A stretch of 64,000 bases of DNA from contig OZ253505.1 of assembly GCA_965262255.1 (NCBI GenBank), positions 930,001 through 994,000 on the forward strand, in the 5' to 3' direction. The stretch is from JANQQC01 sp965262255 (GTDB lineage: Bacteria; Pseudomonadota; Alphaproteobacteria; Caulobacterales; Hyphomonadaceae). The notes under the pieces were generated by a model. It was not told the origin of the DNA. It searched no databases and saw only the letters and a list, made by a program, of their open reading frames with translations. Shown here in pieces: positions 19,088 to 27,272 of this stretch. Positions within the stretch are counted from its first letter, which is position 1, and each line of letters opens with the position of its first letter. The position numbers and the translations under genes are program-made.

Positions 19088-19659
19088 GTAATGAAGAAAA
19101 AGACAAAGCTCTCTATAGATATCCCAATAGCCGAATACTGAGAAACAAACTGAAGATTCGTCAAGCCGAACGTTTGGACGAAGCTGAAAGAAAACTGGTA
19201 ACTCAGCGCCTCTTGGAAGATGTTCCGAAAGGGAACTTCGATTTAACGCACTTACGGTCGATCCATAAACACCTGTTTCAAGATATATACGAATGGGCAG
19301 GAGAACTTCGACAGGTCGATATCGCTAAGTCTGATTGGTTTCTTCCTTACGATCGGATCGAAATGGGTGTGAACGATGTCCACAAAAGGTTGAGAAAGCA
19401 AAATTTCCTCATAGGCTTAGACAAAGAAGAGTTTTCTATTCAGGCAGGGCATATTCTAGGCGATGTTAATTATGCTCATCCATTCCGCGAAGGAAACGGG
19501 CGAACGCAAACCCAATACCTCAAACAACTTTGTGAGCAAGCAGGTTATCCTATTGACTTAACCAGACTGTCACGCGATTCATGGATTGACGCTTCAATCA
19601 AATCCACACGCGGTGATTACAAGCCAATGGTAGCAGAAATCCGCAACGCACTTTTTTAA
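19084..19659 (+). CDS. fic: Fic family protein (probable AMP-transferase toxin) with altered motif
   Basis: A 191-residue Fic-domain protein starting with GTG inside the antitoxin stop (GTGA). It has the flap DIAKSDWFLPYDRIE and the active-site loop HPFREGNGRTQT from residue 132. His132 is the catalytic base, and the Glu and GNGR anion hole are intact. The family motif HxFx(D/E)GNGRxxR ends in a second Arg that binds the ATP gamma-phosphate; here that position is Thr143. Normally these class I toxins AMPylate targets such as gyrase/topo IV; activity here is uncertain. The module sits on the plus strand between rpe and rsmB, convergent with rsmB (13 bp apart). Confidence 0.88.
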   Translation: MSNEEKDKALYRYPNSRILRNKLKIRQAERLDEAERKLVTQRLLEDVPKGNFDLTHLRSIHKHLFQDIYEWAGELRQVDIAKSDWFLPYDRIEMGVNDVHKRLRKQNFLIGLDKEEFSIQAGHILGDVNYAHPFREGNGRTQTQYLKQLCEQAGYPIDLTRLSRDSWIDASIKSTRGDYKPMVAEIRNALF

Positions 19660-19672
19660 ATCGTTTTTTCCG

Positions 19673-20944
19673 TCAAATTCTCCTCAACCTCGAAATGAAA
19701 AAGGTATCACAAGGATGATCGATATTCTCAGGAATTGTTAAGACATCCCCGTCTTCATCTGACTGAAAATTCAATCCTGAAATTTCCTCTCCTCTGATCG
19801 GGTTTCGTTCTAGGCCTCCCTCATCCAAAATCTGGTTAATGATGTGTTTGCCTTCTCGTTTAAACGGAGAACATACGGAATAAACTATCACCGTCCCTGC
19901 AGTACACATATCTCGAGTTGCCCGTAGCAACCTTATCTGAATCTCCGGAAATCGAACTAAGTCTTCTGGGCGCTTTATCCAAGCTCCCTCAGGATGCCGT
20001 CGTAAAGTTCCCATTGCTGAACAGGGAGCATCAAGTAGAACTTTTTCTGGCATTCTGGCCGGTATAAACTTTACAATGTTAGAGACTACAAGATTGGCCG
20101 ACAACCTTGTTCGGCTGATGTTTTCTCGAAGGACATCCATTCGTTTTTTTGACTGGTCTACCGCCGTAACTTTGGCTCTCGCTAGGGCAAACTGCATTGT
20201 CTTGCCTCCAGGCGCGGCACAAAGATCTAGTACTGTTTCGTTTTCATGAGGGGCTAGAAGCCTCACTGGCAAAGTGGCCGCGATATCCTGAACCCACCAG
20301 TTTCCCGATTTATATCCCGGTAATTCCGCGGGGTTTCTATTATCGAGTAAAACGCCATCAACGGGAGACACACTACCTTCAAGTTCCTGAGCTATACGTT
20401 CGGCATCATTTTTTACCGTCAAGTGAAGTTTAGGCTCCAACAGTTGCATCCCGGCGAGACTGGCAATCTGTTCGTTCGATAGATCCGCTGAAAGTAATGT
20501 CTGTAGCCATTTAGGCCAAATTTTGGTCGGCGGAATTCCTTCAAACTTCGTTTTGTTTAATACGAGTTTTCTAAGCACCGCGTTAACAAAACCACCTGCC
20601 CGTTTCGCCGCTGGCCAAAGCCTTGTGGCTTCAACCGTTTCATTTACTGCGGAATGTGGAGGATTATTAAGTATCCATAGCTGCGTCGCTCCCACTCTCA
20701 ATAGTGCTCGCACTTCGGGATTTGTTACCTCAAGAGGGCGGTCGAGAAAAGGTGTAATTCCAATATCTATTCTGCCTAACTGTCTGAGGGACGAACTGAC
20801 GATTGATCTTGCGAATCCGCGATCTGCTCCCTCTAGTTTAGAAAATATCTTATGTGAATTAATAGCATCATCAAGCGTTTTTCCCTGCTCAGTAACTTGA
20901 AAAATAAGTTGCGCCGCGACTAACCGAAGATTAATTTTGCTCAT
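19673..20944 (-). CDS. rsmB: 16S rRNA (cytosine-C5) methyltransferase RsmB-like
   Basis: A 423-residue protein with an N-terminal NusB-like RNA-binding domain (VRALLRVGATQLWILNNPPH) and a C-terminal SAM-dependent methyltransferase: motif I LDLCAAPGGKT, motif IV DAPCSAMGTLRRHPE and the nucleophile segment YSVCSPFKREG. It is predicted to form m5C967 in 16S rRNA. The ATG at 20944 overlaps the htpX stop as ATGA, so translational coupling is likely; a GTG two codons upstream is the alternative start. The htpX-rsmB pairing is common in alphaproteobacteria. Confidence 0.93.
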   Translation of the reverse strand: MSKINLRLVAAQLIFQVTEQGKTLDDAINSHKIFSKLEGADRGFARSIVSSSLRQLGRIDIGITPFLDRPLEVTNPEVRALLRVGATQLWILNNPPHSAVNETVEATRLWPAAKRAGGFVNAVLRKLVLNKTKFEGIPPTKIWPKWLQTLLSADLSNEQIASLAGMQLLEPKLHLTVKNDAERIAQELEGSVSPVDGVLLDNRNPAELPGYKSGNWWVQDIAATLPVRLLAPHENETVLDLCAAPGGKTMQFALARAKVTAVDQSKKRMDVLRENISRTRLSANLVVSNIVKFIPARMPEKVLLDAPCSAMGTLRRHPEGAWIKRPEDLVRFPEIQIRLLRATRDMCTAGTVIVYSVCSPFKREGKHIINQILDEGGLERNPIRGEEISGLNFQSDEDGDVLTIPENIDHPCDTFFISRLRRI

Positions 20945-21825
20945 CCCCACGGCCCAGAAGCTATGGGGCCAGCGGCGATCCGTTTTTTGTTGGCCATTTT
21001 CTCTAAAGCGACTATACGGCTATAGGTAGGAGGGTGGGTTGAGAACAGTGATGCCATTGAAACTCCAGCTAAGGGATTGATAATGAATAGGTGAGCCATT
21101 GCCGGATTTTCAGCTGCTCGTTGATTTACTGATTTTTTCGCCATCGTATCTATTTTTTCTAACGCAGAAGCCAGCCATAAAGGGTTACCGCATATTTCCG
21201 CTCCGCGTTTGTCCGCGGAGTATTCTCTCGTTCGACTTATCGCAAATTGCACTAGAGAAGCGGCTATGGGCGCAAAAATCATTACAAGGATGCTTACAAG
21301 AAATCCTCCGCGACTTCGACCTCCGAAGAATAATGCAAACTGCGACAAGAATCCTATTGCGCCTGCCATAGTGGCAGTCACGGTCATAGTTAGCGTATCT
21401 CGATTTTCTACGTGCGCAAGTTCGTGAGCCATAACCCCCATCACCTCGTTACGGTCAAGCTGGTCTAATAGTCCAGTTGTCGCGGCGACTGCCGCGTTCT
21501 GAGGGTTTCGACCTGTCGCAAAAGCGTTAGGTTGAGGAGTATCAATTACGTAAACTCGCGGATCAGGGAGACCTGCTTTTCTAGCGAGCTGTAGAGTGTC
21601 TTCACGGAATCTTTTCAGAATCGGTGAGTTCTCCTGTTCTGTGACTTCACTAGCACCTTGTGTTCTCAGAATTATCTTGTCAGCGTTCCAGTAAGCTGTG
21701 AAATTCATAACTCCTGCTATACCGAGAGCAATTAAGAATCCTGCCTCTCCTGCCAGCATATAGCCAACAAAGATTAGCAAAGCTGTTAGCGCTGCCATTA
21801 GCACAAATGTACGCGCAGTTCCCAT
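20941..21825 (-). CDS. htpX: Zinc metalloprotease HtpX
   Basis: Membrane-embedded M48 protease of 294 residues with two N-terminal transmembrane segments (FVLMAALTALLIFVGYML; AGFLIALGIAGVMNF), the zinc site MAHELAHVENRDT (HExxH), further hydrophobic segments and the downstream YSADKRGAEICG containing a third-ligand Glu-type position. HtpX degrades misfolded membrane proteins with FtsH. The C-terminus is short. Gene order htpX-rsmB with a DUF1674 gene nearby is conserved in relatives; here two extra small genes separate htpX from DUF1674. Confidence 0.95.
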   Translation of the reverse strand: MGTARTFVLMAALTALLIFVGYMLAGEAGFLIALGIAGVMNFTAYWNADKIILRTQGASEVTEQENSPILKRFREDTLQLARKAGLPDPRVYVIDTPQPNAFATGRNPQNAAVAATTGLLDQLDRNEVMGVMAHELAHVENRDTLTMTVTATMAGAIGFLSQFALFFGGRSRGGFLVSILVMIFAPIAASLVQFAISRTREYSADKRGAEICGNPLWLASALEKIDTMAKKSVNQRAAENPAMAHLFIINPLAGVSMASLFSTHPPTYSRIVALEKMANKKRIAAGPIASGPWG

Positions 21826-21950
21826 AATTGAAGTGTTTCCTTACGATATTCAAGTAAATGCTTGACTAATTATACATGAGGCTTGCTACGGTAATTTCAA
21901 CCCTAATGTCTGACGTGTATGCTATTCGAGAGTTCTCTTATTCTGAATCC

Positions 21951-21978
21951 TTGAAATCTTAAATCTCCTTGCTATACT
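21951..21978 (+). promoter_or_regulatory. Sigma-70-like promoter for the small-protein pair
   Basis: TTGAAA (21951-21956), a 16-bp spacer and TATACT (21973-21978) lie 42 bp before the ATG of the first paralog at 22021, which also has AGGAAG as ribosome-binding site. This is recognised by eye from consensus only. Confidence 0.45.
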
Positions 21979-22020
21979 TACTCAATTGTTACATTTTGAT
22001 CAAAAAGTTAGGAAGTATCA

Positions 22021-22332
22021 ATGAAGAAGTGGCCAAAAGAGTTGAATGATGTTCAACCCGATGGTGAAGAAATCGGGGAGGATGGCACAATCAAGTTCTC
22101 GTGGGATTGCAGACTCACACTAACTCAACGAAAGATACTGCGAGCATTTTTGTTTGATTTGAAGAAAACTGAACGATTTGTATATTTTTACTCGGATATG
22201 GGTAAAGAATTCGTCGTTAGGGTAAAAGGAAAGATAGATATACAAGTTGACTACTACTGGTCCGAGAGTAAATCAAAGGAAAAAACCTACTGGTTAAAAA
22301 TGAAATTAGTCGCACAAAAAAAGACTCGCTAA
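22021..22332 (+). CDS. Small protein of unknown function, paralog A
   Basis: I do not recognise the family. It encodes 103 residues starting MKKWPKELNDVQPDGEE, with the core LTLTQRKILRAFLFDLKKTERFVYF and a lysine-rich C-terminus. It has a good ribosome-binding site (AGGAAG) and a promoter-like sequence upstream. The gene about 210 bp downstream encodes a clear paralog: both start MKKWP and share QRKILRxFLFDL followed by an acidic/aromatic strand region. Predicted to be a small soluble alpha/beta protein. AT-rich relative to the flanking housekeeping genes. Confidence 0.65.
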   Translation: MKKWPKELNDVQPDGEEIGEDGTIKFSWDCRLTLTQRKILRAFLFDLKKTERFVYFYSDMGKEFVVRVKGKIDIQVDYYWSESKSKEKTYWLKMKLVAQKKTR

Positions 22333-22339
22333 TATTAAG

Positions 22340-22482
22340 ACTGTTGCGAAACTCGTTACTCGTTTGAATTGCGATGATATGCACTCAAATCGAATCGCCT
22401 AATGCGTTATTCTTGGGCCATCCAATCGCCGAAACTTCAAATTATTGTAGATGTTTTTCCAAACTTTGTATTTCGCAACAGT
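22340..22482. repeat. 12-bp inverted repeats between the paralogous small genes
   Basis: ACTGTTGCGAAA (22340-22351) is repeated in inverted orientation as TTTCGCAACAGT (22471-22482). The pair brackets about 119 bp of non-coding DNA between the two paralogs. The region also contains the half-site ATGTTATATT (22486-22495) just outside. It may be a decayed small element or chance. Confidence 0.4.
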
Positions 22483-22544
22483 TTCATGTTATATTGGTGC
22501 AGAATTGGCATACCTCTTCCTTTTTGAAAATTTTAGGAAATCAA

Positions 22545-22841
22545 ATGAAAAAATGGCCTCTGGATATGACAAACATGCGTCAGGTACGCGAATCTTACCA
22601 TTCTTCAAACAGATTCACCTTTTCATTTGAAGGTAAAATCTCCGAAGAACAACGAAAAATACTAAGAAACTTTCTGTTTGACTTAGAAGATGAAGAAGAA
22701 TTCTTGGTCTACCTCAACGAATTAGAAAGAGAGTTTATTGCGGAGATTGGAGCTGTTCGAATGGAAGAAGATGAATTCGTGCAAAAAGGGGAAAATAATT
22801 GTGATTTGTCATTCAGTATTAAGGCTCGTAGAACATCCTAA
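22545..22841 (+). CDS. Small protein of unknown function, paralog B
   Basis: A 98-residue paralog of the 22021 product: start MKKWPLDMTNMRQVRES, core FSFEGKISEEQRKILRNFLF, then a strongly acidic stretch (DLEDEEEFLVYLNELEREF). An open frame continues upstream to 22374, but the ATG at 22545 has AGGAAA at good spacing and gives the N-terminus shared with paralog A. The two proteins have diverged strongly outside the QRKILRxFLFDL core, with A basic and B acidic, so an old duplication with opposite charge is inferred. Function unknown. Confidence 0.65.
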   Translation: MKKWPLDMTNMRQVRESYHSSNRFTFSFEGKISEEQRKILRNFLFDLEDEEEFLVYLNELEREFIAEIGAVRMEEDEFVQKGENNCDLSFSIKARRTS

Positions 22842-22949
22842 ATATATCCAACAATTTGGGATTAATCCTTGGTGATGTATTCTTCGATAATTCAAAGCGA
22901 CATTTCATTACTTTTCGATTACCACCTCCTTAACTGTGTCTAAACTTCC

Positions 22950-23147
22950 ATGCCATCCCGAACACCTGATGCAAAAGAAAAACCTTTAAGCCCGGAAGCA
23001 AAACGGGCGTTAACAGAGGCTAGAGCCCGCAGAGAGAAGGCCCAAGCAAATCAGTCTGCTCTTTCCCCCGAAGAAAATTGCTCTCGTCCCATAGAACCAA
23101 CGCGGTTTGGCGACTGGGAGAAGAAAGGTATTGCATACGATTTTTGA
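22950..23147 (+). CDS. DUF1674 protein, succinate dehydrogenase assembly factor 4-like
   Basis: A 65-residue protein with a low-complexity charged N-terminal half (SPEAKRALTEARARREKAQ) and the diagnostic C-terminus PTRFGDWEKKGIAYDF. DUF1674 includes mitochondrial SDHAF4, which binds flavinylated SdhA before assembly of succinate dehydrogenase. In alphaproteobacteria the gene is usually found next to htpX/rsmB, as here. No Shine-Dalgarno is obvious; the ATG at 22950 gives the usual length. Confidence 0.88.
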   Translation: MPSRTPDAKEKPLSPEAKRALTEARARREKAQANQSALSPEENCSRPIEPTRFGDWEKKGIAYDF

Positions 23148-23228
23148 CAGTTTGGGCAAATGTTGTATAAGGAATGTAACCATCACCGAAAATTGCTGAT
23201 TAGCTATACAATCTATTGGAGGTACAAG

Positions 23229-23546
23229 ATGTCTACCGAAACTCACCAAGTATTACGTTCCGCGGATCCTAACGATTCTAACGCTCCCGCGAAATTTAAA
23301 ACGAGACAAGGATCAAATCCTAAGCAGAGAACCCGGAGGTTCCAAGAATCTCGCATTTATCTCCAGATTGTCGATAAGCGGACATCCGATAAGCACAATG
23401 AAATAAAAGCTTTATTGAAGCCTCTGGAGTTCGAACTCAATAGCAATAACCCCGATTTGATAGAACTATCTGATGGCAGGGTTGGTTCACTACTTCACCA
23501 CTGCAGCAACTCTGAAGATCGTCACCAAAAGGATTATCCTCGTTGA
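23229..23546 (+). CDS. Small basic protein of unknown function
   Basis: A 105-residue hypothetical protein. The ATG at 23229 follows GGAGG with 7-nt spacing, and this decides the start; the upstream open frame from 23160 is unlikely to be translated. The N-terminal part is disordered and basic (FKTRQGSNPKQRTRRFQES), followed by a possible helical region (HNEIKALLKPLEFELNSN). I recognise no family. It lies 81 bp after the DUF1674 gene and before the rnpB promoter. Confidence 0.55.
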   Translation: MSTETHQVLRSADPNDSNAPAKFKTRQGSNPKQRTRRFQESRIYLQIVDKRTSDKHNEIKALLKPLEFELNSNNPDLIELSDGRVGSLLHHCSNSEDRHQKDYPR

Positions 23547-23647
23547 TATTTAGTTATGTCTAGCAATTGACCATACGGTAAACTCAATTTTACTTTCGCT
23601 AGCGTTGGCGTTTTCGGTAATTTAGATCGATTCGTTAGACTATTTCG

Positions 23648-23676
23648 TTGCACGTAACCAGCTATAAATCTATACT
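23648..23676 (+). promoter_or_regulatory. Sigma-70 promoter of rnpB
   Basis: TTGCAC (-35, 23648-23653), a 17-bp spacer and TATACT (-10, 23671-23676) end six bases before the first paired base of the RNase P RNA at 23683. The fit to consensus and to the RNA start is excellent. Confidence 0.75.
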
Positions 23677-23682
23677 GCTCGC

Positions 23683-24066
23683 AGACTAGATGGCTGGGCG
23701 ATCGCTGGAAACTGACTGAGTGTCAGACTCGAGAGGAAAGTCCGGGCTCCACGGAAACAGGGCGGCGGGTAATTCCCGCCTAGCGTGAGCTAAGGGAAAG
23801 CGCAACAGAGAGTAGACCGCCTTGAGAATTCTCTTGAGGTAAGGGTGAAAGGGTGGGGTAAGAGCCCACCGGGCTTTTGGTAACAAAAACCGCTTTGCAA
23901 GCCCCGCTCGGAGCAAAACCAAGTAGGAGGTGCATTTGGAATGTTTCCGTTCCGCACCTCGGGTGTGTTGCTAGAGAGGTTTTGTGAAAAACCTCGTAGA
24001 TGAATGATCGCTCAACCGTCTGCTTTGGCGACGGTGGACAGAACCCGGCTTACAGGCCATCTAGTC
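23683..24066 (+). ncRNA. rnpB: RNase P RNA, bacterial type A
   Basis: Catalytic RNA that matures tRNA 5' ends. The terminal helix P1 pairs GACTAGATGGC (23683 on) with GGCCATCTAGTC (24055-24066). Conserved elements are GAGGAAAGTCCGGGCTCC (P4 5' strand and CR-I region, about 23731-23748), GGAAACAGGGCGGCGGGTAA, AGGGTGAAAGGGTG with GGTAAGAGCCCACCG, and the 3' ACAGAACCCGGCTTACAGG (P4 3' strand). The 3' end runs 6 nt into the stop codon region of the convergent oligopeptidase gene (ends 24061). The length of about 384 nt is normal. Confidence 0.95.
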
Positions 24067-26340
24067 CGTTTTGTCTAATTCAGTTGCTAGTCCGACAGTC
24101 CGTAAAGCGAACGCATACTCCAAAGCGGTCTCTTTTAAACCTTCAAATCGTCCAGAAGCCCCACCATGTCCAGCTTCCATGTTAATTCGTAAATAATACG
24201 GGCCGCCATTCGGGCTATCGTGACGCAACCTAGCCACATATTTAGCGGGTTCCCAGTACGTAACGCGCGGATCAGATAAACCACCGGTCACAAGCATCGC
24301 AGGGTAACGTTTGTTAGAAATATTGTCGTACGGACTGTATTCTAAAATTTGATCGTAATCTTCCGCACTCTCCAATGGATTACCCCATTCAGGCCACTCT
24401 GGCGGGGTCAAAGGCAGCGAAGTATCCGACATCGTGTTAATCACGTCAACAAAAGGAACCGCGGCTATTATCCCAGCAAATAATTCGGGATTCATGTTCG
24501 CGACCGCGCCCATCAATAGACCGCCAGCAGATCCGCCAAATCCAACAATCTTTTTAGGCTTACTGTAGCCATTTTGAGTCAGGTATTTCGCGACAGAAAC
24601 ATAATCCTTGAAAGTATTAACCTTCTTGTCGAGTTTTCCGTCCAAATACCACTGATATCCTTTTGATTGACTTCCTCGAACGTGAGCAATGGCATATATA
24701 AATCCTCGATCCACCAAGCTTAATCGGCTAGAACGAAAGTCAGCAGGATAAGTTACGCCATAGGATCCATAGCCATAAAGCAATAACGGTGCATTGCCAT
24801 CAATGGAGGTATCTTTATGCCTCAAGATAGTGACTGGAATTTCTTCTCCGTCATGAGCAGGCACTAGTATTCTGTCTGACAAATAATCCTTAGGATTATG
24901 GCCAGAAGGAATTTCACGAGTTTTTCGTAGAATTTTCGTCTTGGTTTCCAAATTGTAGTCAAAAACTTGATCCGGTGTAGTTGGAGAAGCATAACCAAAA
25001 CGCATTTCATCTGTGTCGTATTCATAACCTCCATACAAATCAAGATCGTACGCTTTCTCCGTAAACTCAATACGATGTTCCTCACCATCGCGACGATCTC
25101 GCACTACGATCTTTGGCAACCCGTTTTCTCGTTCCATTCTTATGAGAAAATTCTTGACTGCCCCCACTCCCAATAACAGTGTCCCGGGTTTATAAGGAAC
25201 AACATCGCGCCAATTGTCTCTAGACGGAGACTCTATAGGCGCTTGCATCAGCTTAAAGTCAAGTGCCCCTCCGATATTTGTACGGATAAAAAACCGATCG
25301 TCATGGTGGGTGAGACTGTACTCTACGCCCTTCTGGCGCTTTTCAACGAGAGTAAAATCAAACGGGTTTACCGAGTCTGAGCGAACGAAACGAACCTCAG
25401 TAGTTGTGTGATCATTTGTGACGATGAAAATGAAGTCACCACTTCGAGTTGAGGAAAGAGACACGAAGAAGCCGGGGTCAGGTTCTTCATAAACAAGAAC
25501 ATCCTCATCGCTATACAACGCCCTAAAGTAAACTGCCGAAGGACGCGCATTTTCGTCCCGCTTGACCCAATAAATACCTAATGAATCCGCTGTCCATTCA
25601 AATTCGCCGTCAGTGTTTTCAATTTCTATCCCTAGATCTTCACCTGTTTCAATGTTCCGTACTCGCAAAGTATAGTATTCGGAACCCTGGTCATCGAAAG
25701 CATAAGCAACCAACCCGTGATCTGGTGAATGCTCCAAGGCTCTGACTGAGAAATACGCCTTCCCTTCGGCTTCTTTATCACCATCCAGCAGAATAGTTTC
25801 AGGGGCCGACTCATCAAACATTCTGTTCGCGTCTCGGCGAGCGAATACCGGATACTCTCCTCCAGTTCTAAATCGACTGTAATAGGCAAAATCTCCATGT
25901 TTTGTTGGTACGGAGCTTTCATCCTCTTTTATGCGGCCACGCATCTCTTCAAACAGTTCACGTTGTAGATTCTCAGTAGGATTTTCTAGCGCAACTTTTG
26001 TATACGCATTCTCTGCCTCCAAATACTCTCGAATATCGGCTTGTAAAACAGTCGGGTCTTGCATGACCTCCTGCCAATTAGGATCCTTTAACCAAGCATA
26101 GTAATCGACTCGTGTCCGACCGACTTGCTCGGTAGTCAAAGCTGTCCGCTTGGCCATGGGAGGAGGTAGATTTTCGGTAGAGTCTCTGGACACATTATTT
26201 CCAAATTTTAGATATTCTGGCATTATCGAACAACCAGAAACCAAGCCAATAAGAAGGGCTACGATGGCAATTGAAAGAACAAAATTCCGCTTACCGATAT
26301 CTCCTTTTGATATGCGAGGAAAACAGGTCGTCATAATCAT
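24061..26340 (-). CDS. ptrB: S9 family prolyl oligopeptidase (oligopeptidase B-like), predicted lipoprotein
   Basis: A 759-residue serine peptidase with an N-terminal seven-bladed propeller and a C-terminal alpha/beta hydrolase. The triad is visible: Ser in GFGGSAGGLLMG, Asp in GGLSDPRVTYWEP and His in EAGHGGASGRFEG. PFVDVINTMSDTSLPLT is typical of oligopeptidase B, which cleaves peptides after Arg/Lys. Unusually for this mostly cytoplasmic enzyme, the N-terminus has a lipoprotein signal (LSIAIVALLIGLVSGC, lipobox LVSGC). The ATG at 26340 is chosen because GGAG lies 7 nt upstream; it starts 4 nt after the msrB stop. Confidence 0.92.
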   Translation of the reverse strand: MIMTTCFPRISKGDIGKRNFVLSIAIVALLIGLVSGCSIMPEYLKFGNNVSRDSTENLPPPMAKRTALTTEQVGRTRVDYYAWLKDPNWQEVMQDPTVLQADIREYLEAENAYTKVALENPTENLQRELFEEMRGRIKEDESSVPTKHGDFAYYSRFRTGGEYPVFARRDANRMFDESAPETILLDGDKEAEGKAYFSVRALEHSPDHGLVAYAFDDQGSEYYTLRVRNIETGEDLGIEIENTDGEFEWTADSLGIYWVKRDENARPSAVYFRALYSDEDVLVYEEPDPGFFVSLSSTRSGDFIFIVTNDHTTTEVRFVRSDSVNPFDFTLVEKRQKGVEYSLTHHDDRFFIRTNIGGALDFKLMQAPIESPSRDNWRDVVPYKPGTLLLGVGAVKNFLIRMERENGLPKIVVRDRRDGEEHRIEFTEKAYDLDLYGGYEYDTDEMRFGYASPTTPDQVFDYNLETKTKILRKTREIPSGHNPKDYLSDRILVPAHDGEEIPVTILRHKDTSIDGNAPLLLYGYGSYGVTYPADFRSSRLSLVDRGFIYAIAHVRGSQSKGYQWYLDGKLDKKVNTFKDYVSVAKYLTQNGYSKPKKIVGFGGSAGGLLMGAVANMNPELFAGIIAAVPFVDVINTMSDTSLPLTPPEWPEWGNPLESAEDYDQILEYSPYDNISNKRYPAMLVTGGLSDPRVTYWEPAKYVARLRHDSPNGGPYYLRINMEAGHGGASGRFEGLKETALEYAFALRTVGLATELDKTD

Positions 26341-26344
26341 CAAT

Positions 26345-26740
26345 CTACTCCGGCTCAAATTTCAGCATAACTCCATTTATACACCACCGTTGACCAGTTG
26401 GTTGCGGGCCGTCGTTGAATACATGACCCATATGCAAGCCACAGTTCGCACAATGACATTCCTTGCGTGGATAAATTAACTTGAAGTCAATCTTGGTCTC
26501 AACTCGGTCGCTTTCCAAGGGCTGCCAGAAACTTGGCCAGCCCGTTCCTGAGTCGAATTTATGCTTTGAAGACCATAAGTTAGATCCACATCCAACGCAC
26601 GTAAAAACTCCGTCGCGTTTTTCGTCGTTAAGATTACCTGCCGAAAACGGTGGTTCCGTTCCTTCCTGCACCCCGACCCTAAATTGCTCCGGGGTGAGCT
26701 TCTCTCGCCAATCCGCAGAGGAGATTTTCTTTGAACTCAT
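26345..26740 (-). CDS. msrB: Peptide-methionine (R)-S-oxide reductase MsrB
   Basis: A 131-residue MsrB that reduces the R-epimer of methionine sulfoxide. It shows the zinc-binding CxxC pairs (CVGCGSNL and CANCGLHMGHVF), the substrate block FDSGTGWPSFW and the resolving/catalytic Cys segment QRWCINGVML. No signal peptide, so cytoplasmic. It is tightly coupled to the downstream oligopeptidase gene, 4 nt away, suggesting one transcript for repair and turnover of damaged proteins or peptides. Confidence 0.95.
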   Translation of the reverse strand: MSSKKISSADWREKLTPEQFRVGVQEGTEPPFSAGNLNDEKRDGVFTCVGCGSNLWSSKHKFDSGTGWPSFWQPLESDRVETKIDFKLIYPRKECHCANCGLHMGHVFNDGPQPTGQRWCINGVMLKFEPE

Positions 26741-26816
26741 CTGTTGAGGGAGTCTTTCGTAACAAAACTCAAAAACGGGTTATTCGCAAAAGAAAATGCT
26801 TGCCCGCCATTCATAT

Positions 26817-27272
26817 TTAATTGTAGAGAACTCCGATTGTCTCCGCAACACAAGCAGGGCGATCTTGACCTTCGATTTCGACAGTCGCATGGATTACCAT
26901 CATTTTTCCACCACTTTTTTCTTCTACCGACTGCATGTGCTGGCGCAACCGAACTTTCGAACCAACAGGAACCATATTAGTAAATCTCACTTTGTTGGTT
27001 CCGTAATTTATTCCACGAGTGACCCCCGAAACACTCATGATTTCGGCCGACAGCATCGGAATGAGCGAAAGTGTCAAGTAGCCATGTGCAATTGGAGAAC
27101 CAAGTGCCTTAGTCGCTCTTTCAACATCGACGTGAATCCACTGATGATCTCCAGTCGCTTCTGCAAACTGGTTTACCCGCTCTTGGTCGACTTCGTGCCA
27201 GTCAGAAACACCTATTTCTTTTCCTACAAGAGAATCTAAATCAGCGTAAGCCACTTTTCTTGGTTGAGCCAT
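26817..27272 (-). CDS. MaoC family (R)-specific enoyl-CoA hydratase-like dehydratase
   Basis: A 151-residue hot-dog-fold protein of the MaoC/NodN type. The catalytic segment is FAEATGDHQWIHVDVERA (Asp and His of the hydratase motif), followed by SPIAHGYLTLSLIP and GINYGTNKVRF. Members hydrate trans-2-enoyl-CoA to (R)-3-hydroxyacyl-CoA or act on related thioesters; the physiological substrate is not evident here. The gene is divergent from DUF1428 (27535) across a 262-bp AT-rich region in which I see no clear element. Confidence 0.9.
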   Translation of the reverse strand: MAQPRKVAYADLDSLVGKEIGVSDWHEVDQERVNQFAEATGDHQWIHVDVERATKALGSPIAHGYLTLSLIPMLSAEIMSVSGVTRGINYGTNKVRFTNMVPVGSKVRLRQHMQSVEEKSGGKMMVIHATVEIEGQDRPACVAETIGVLYN

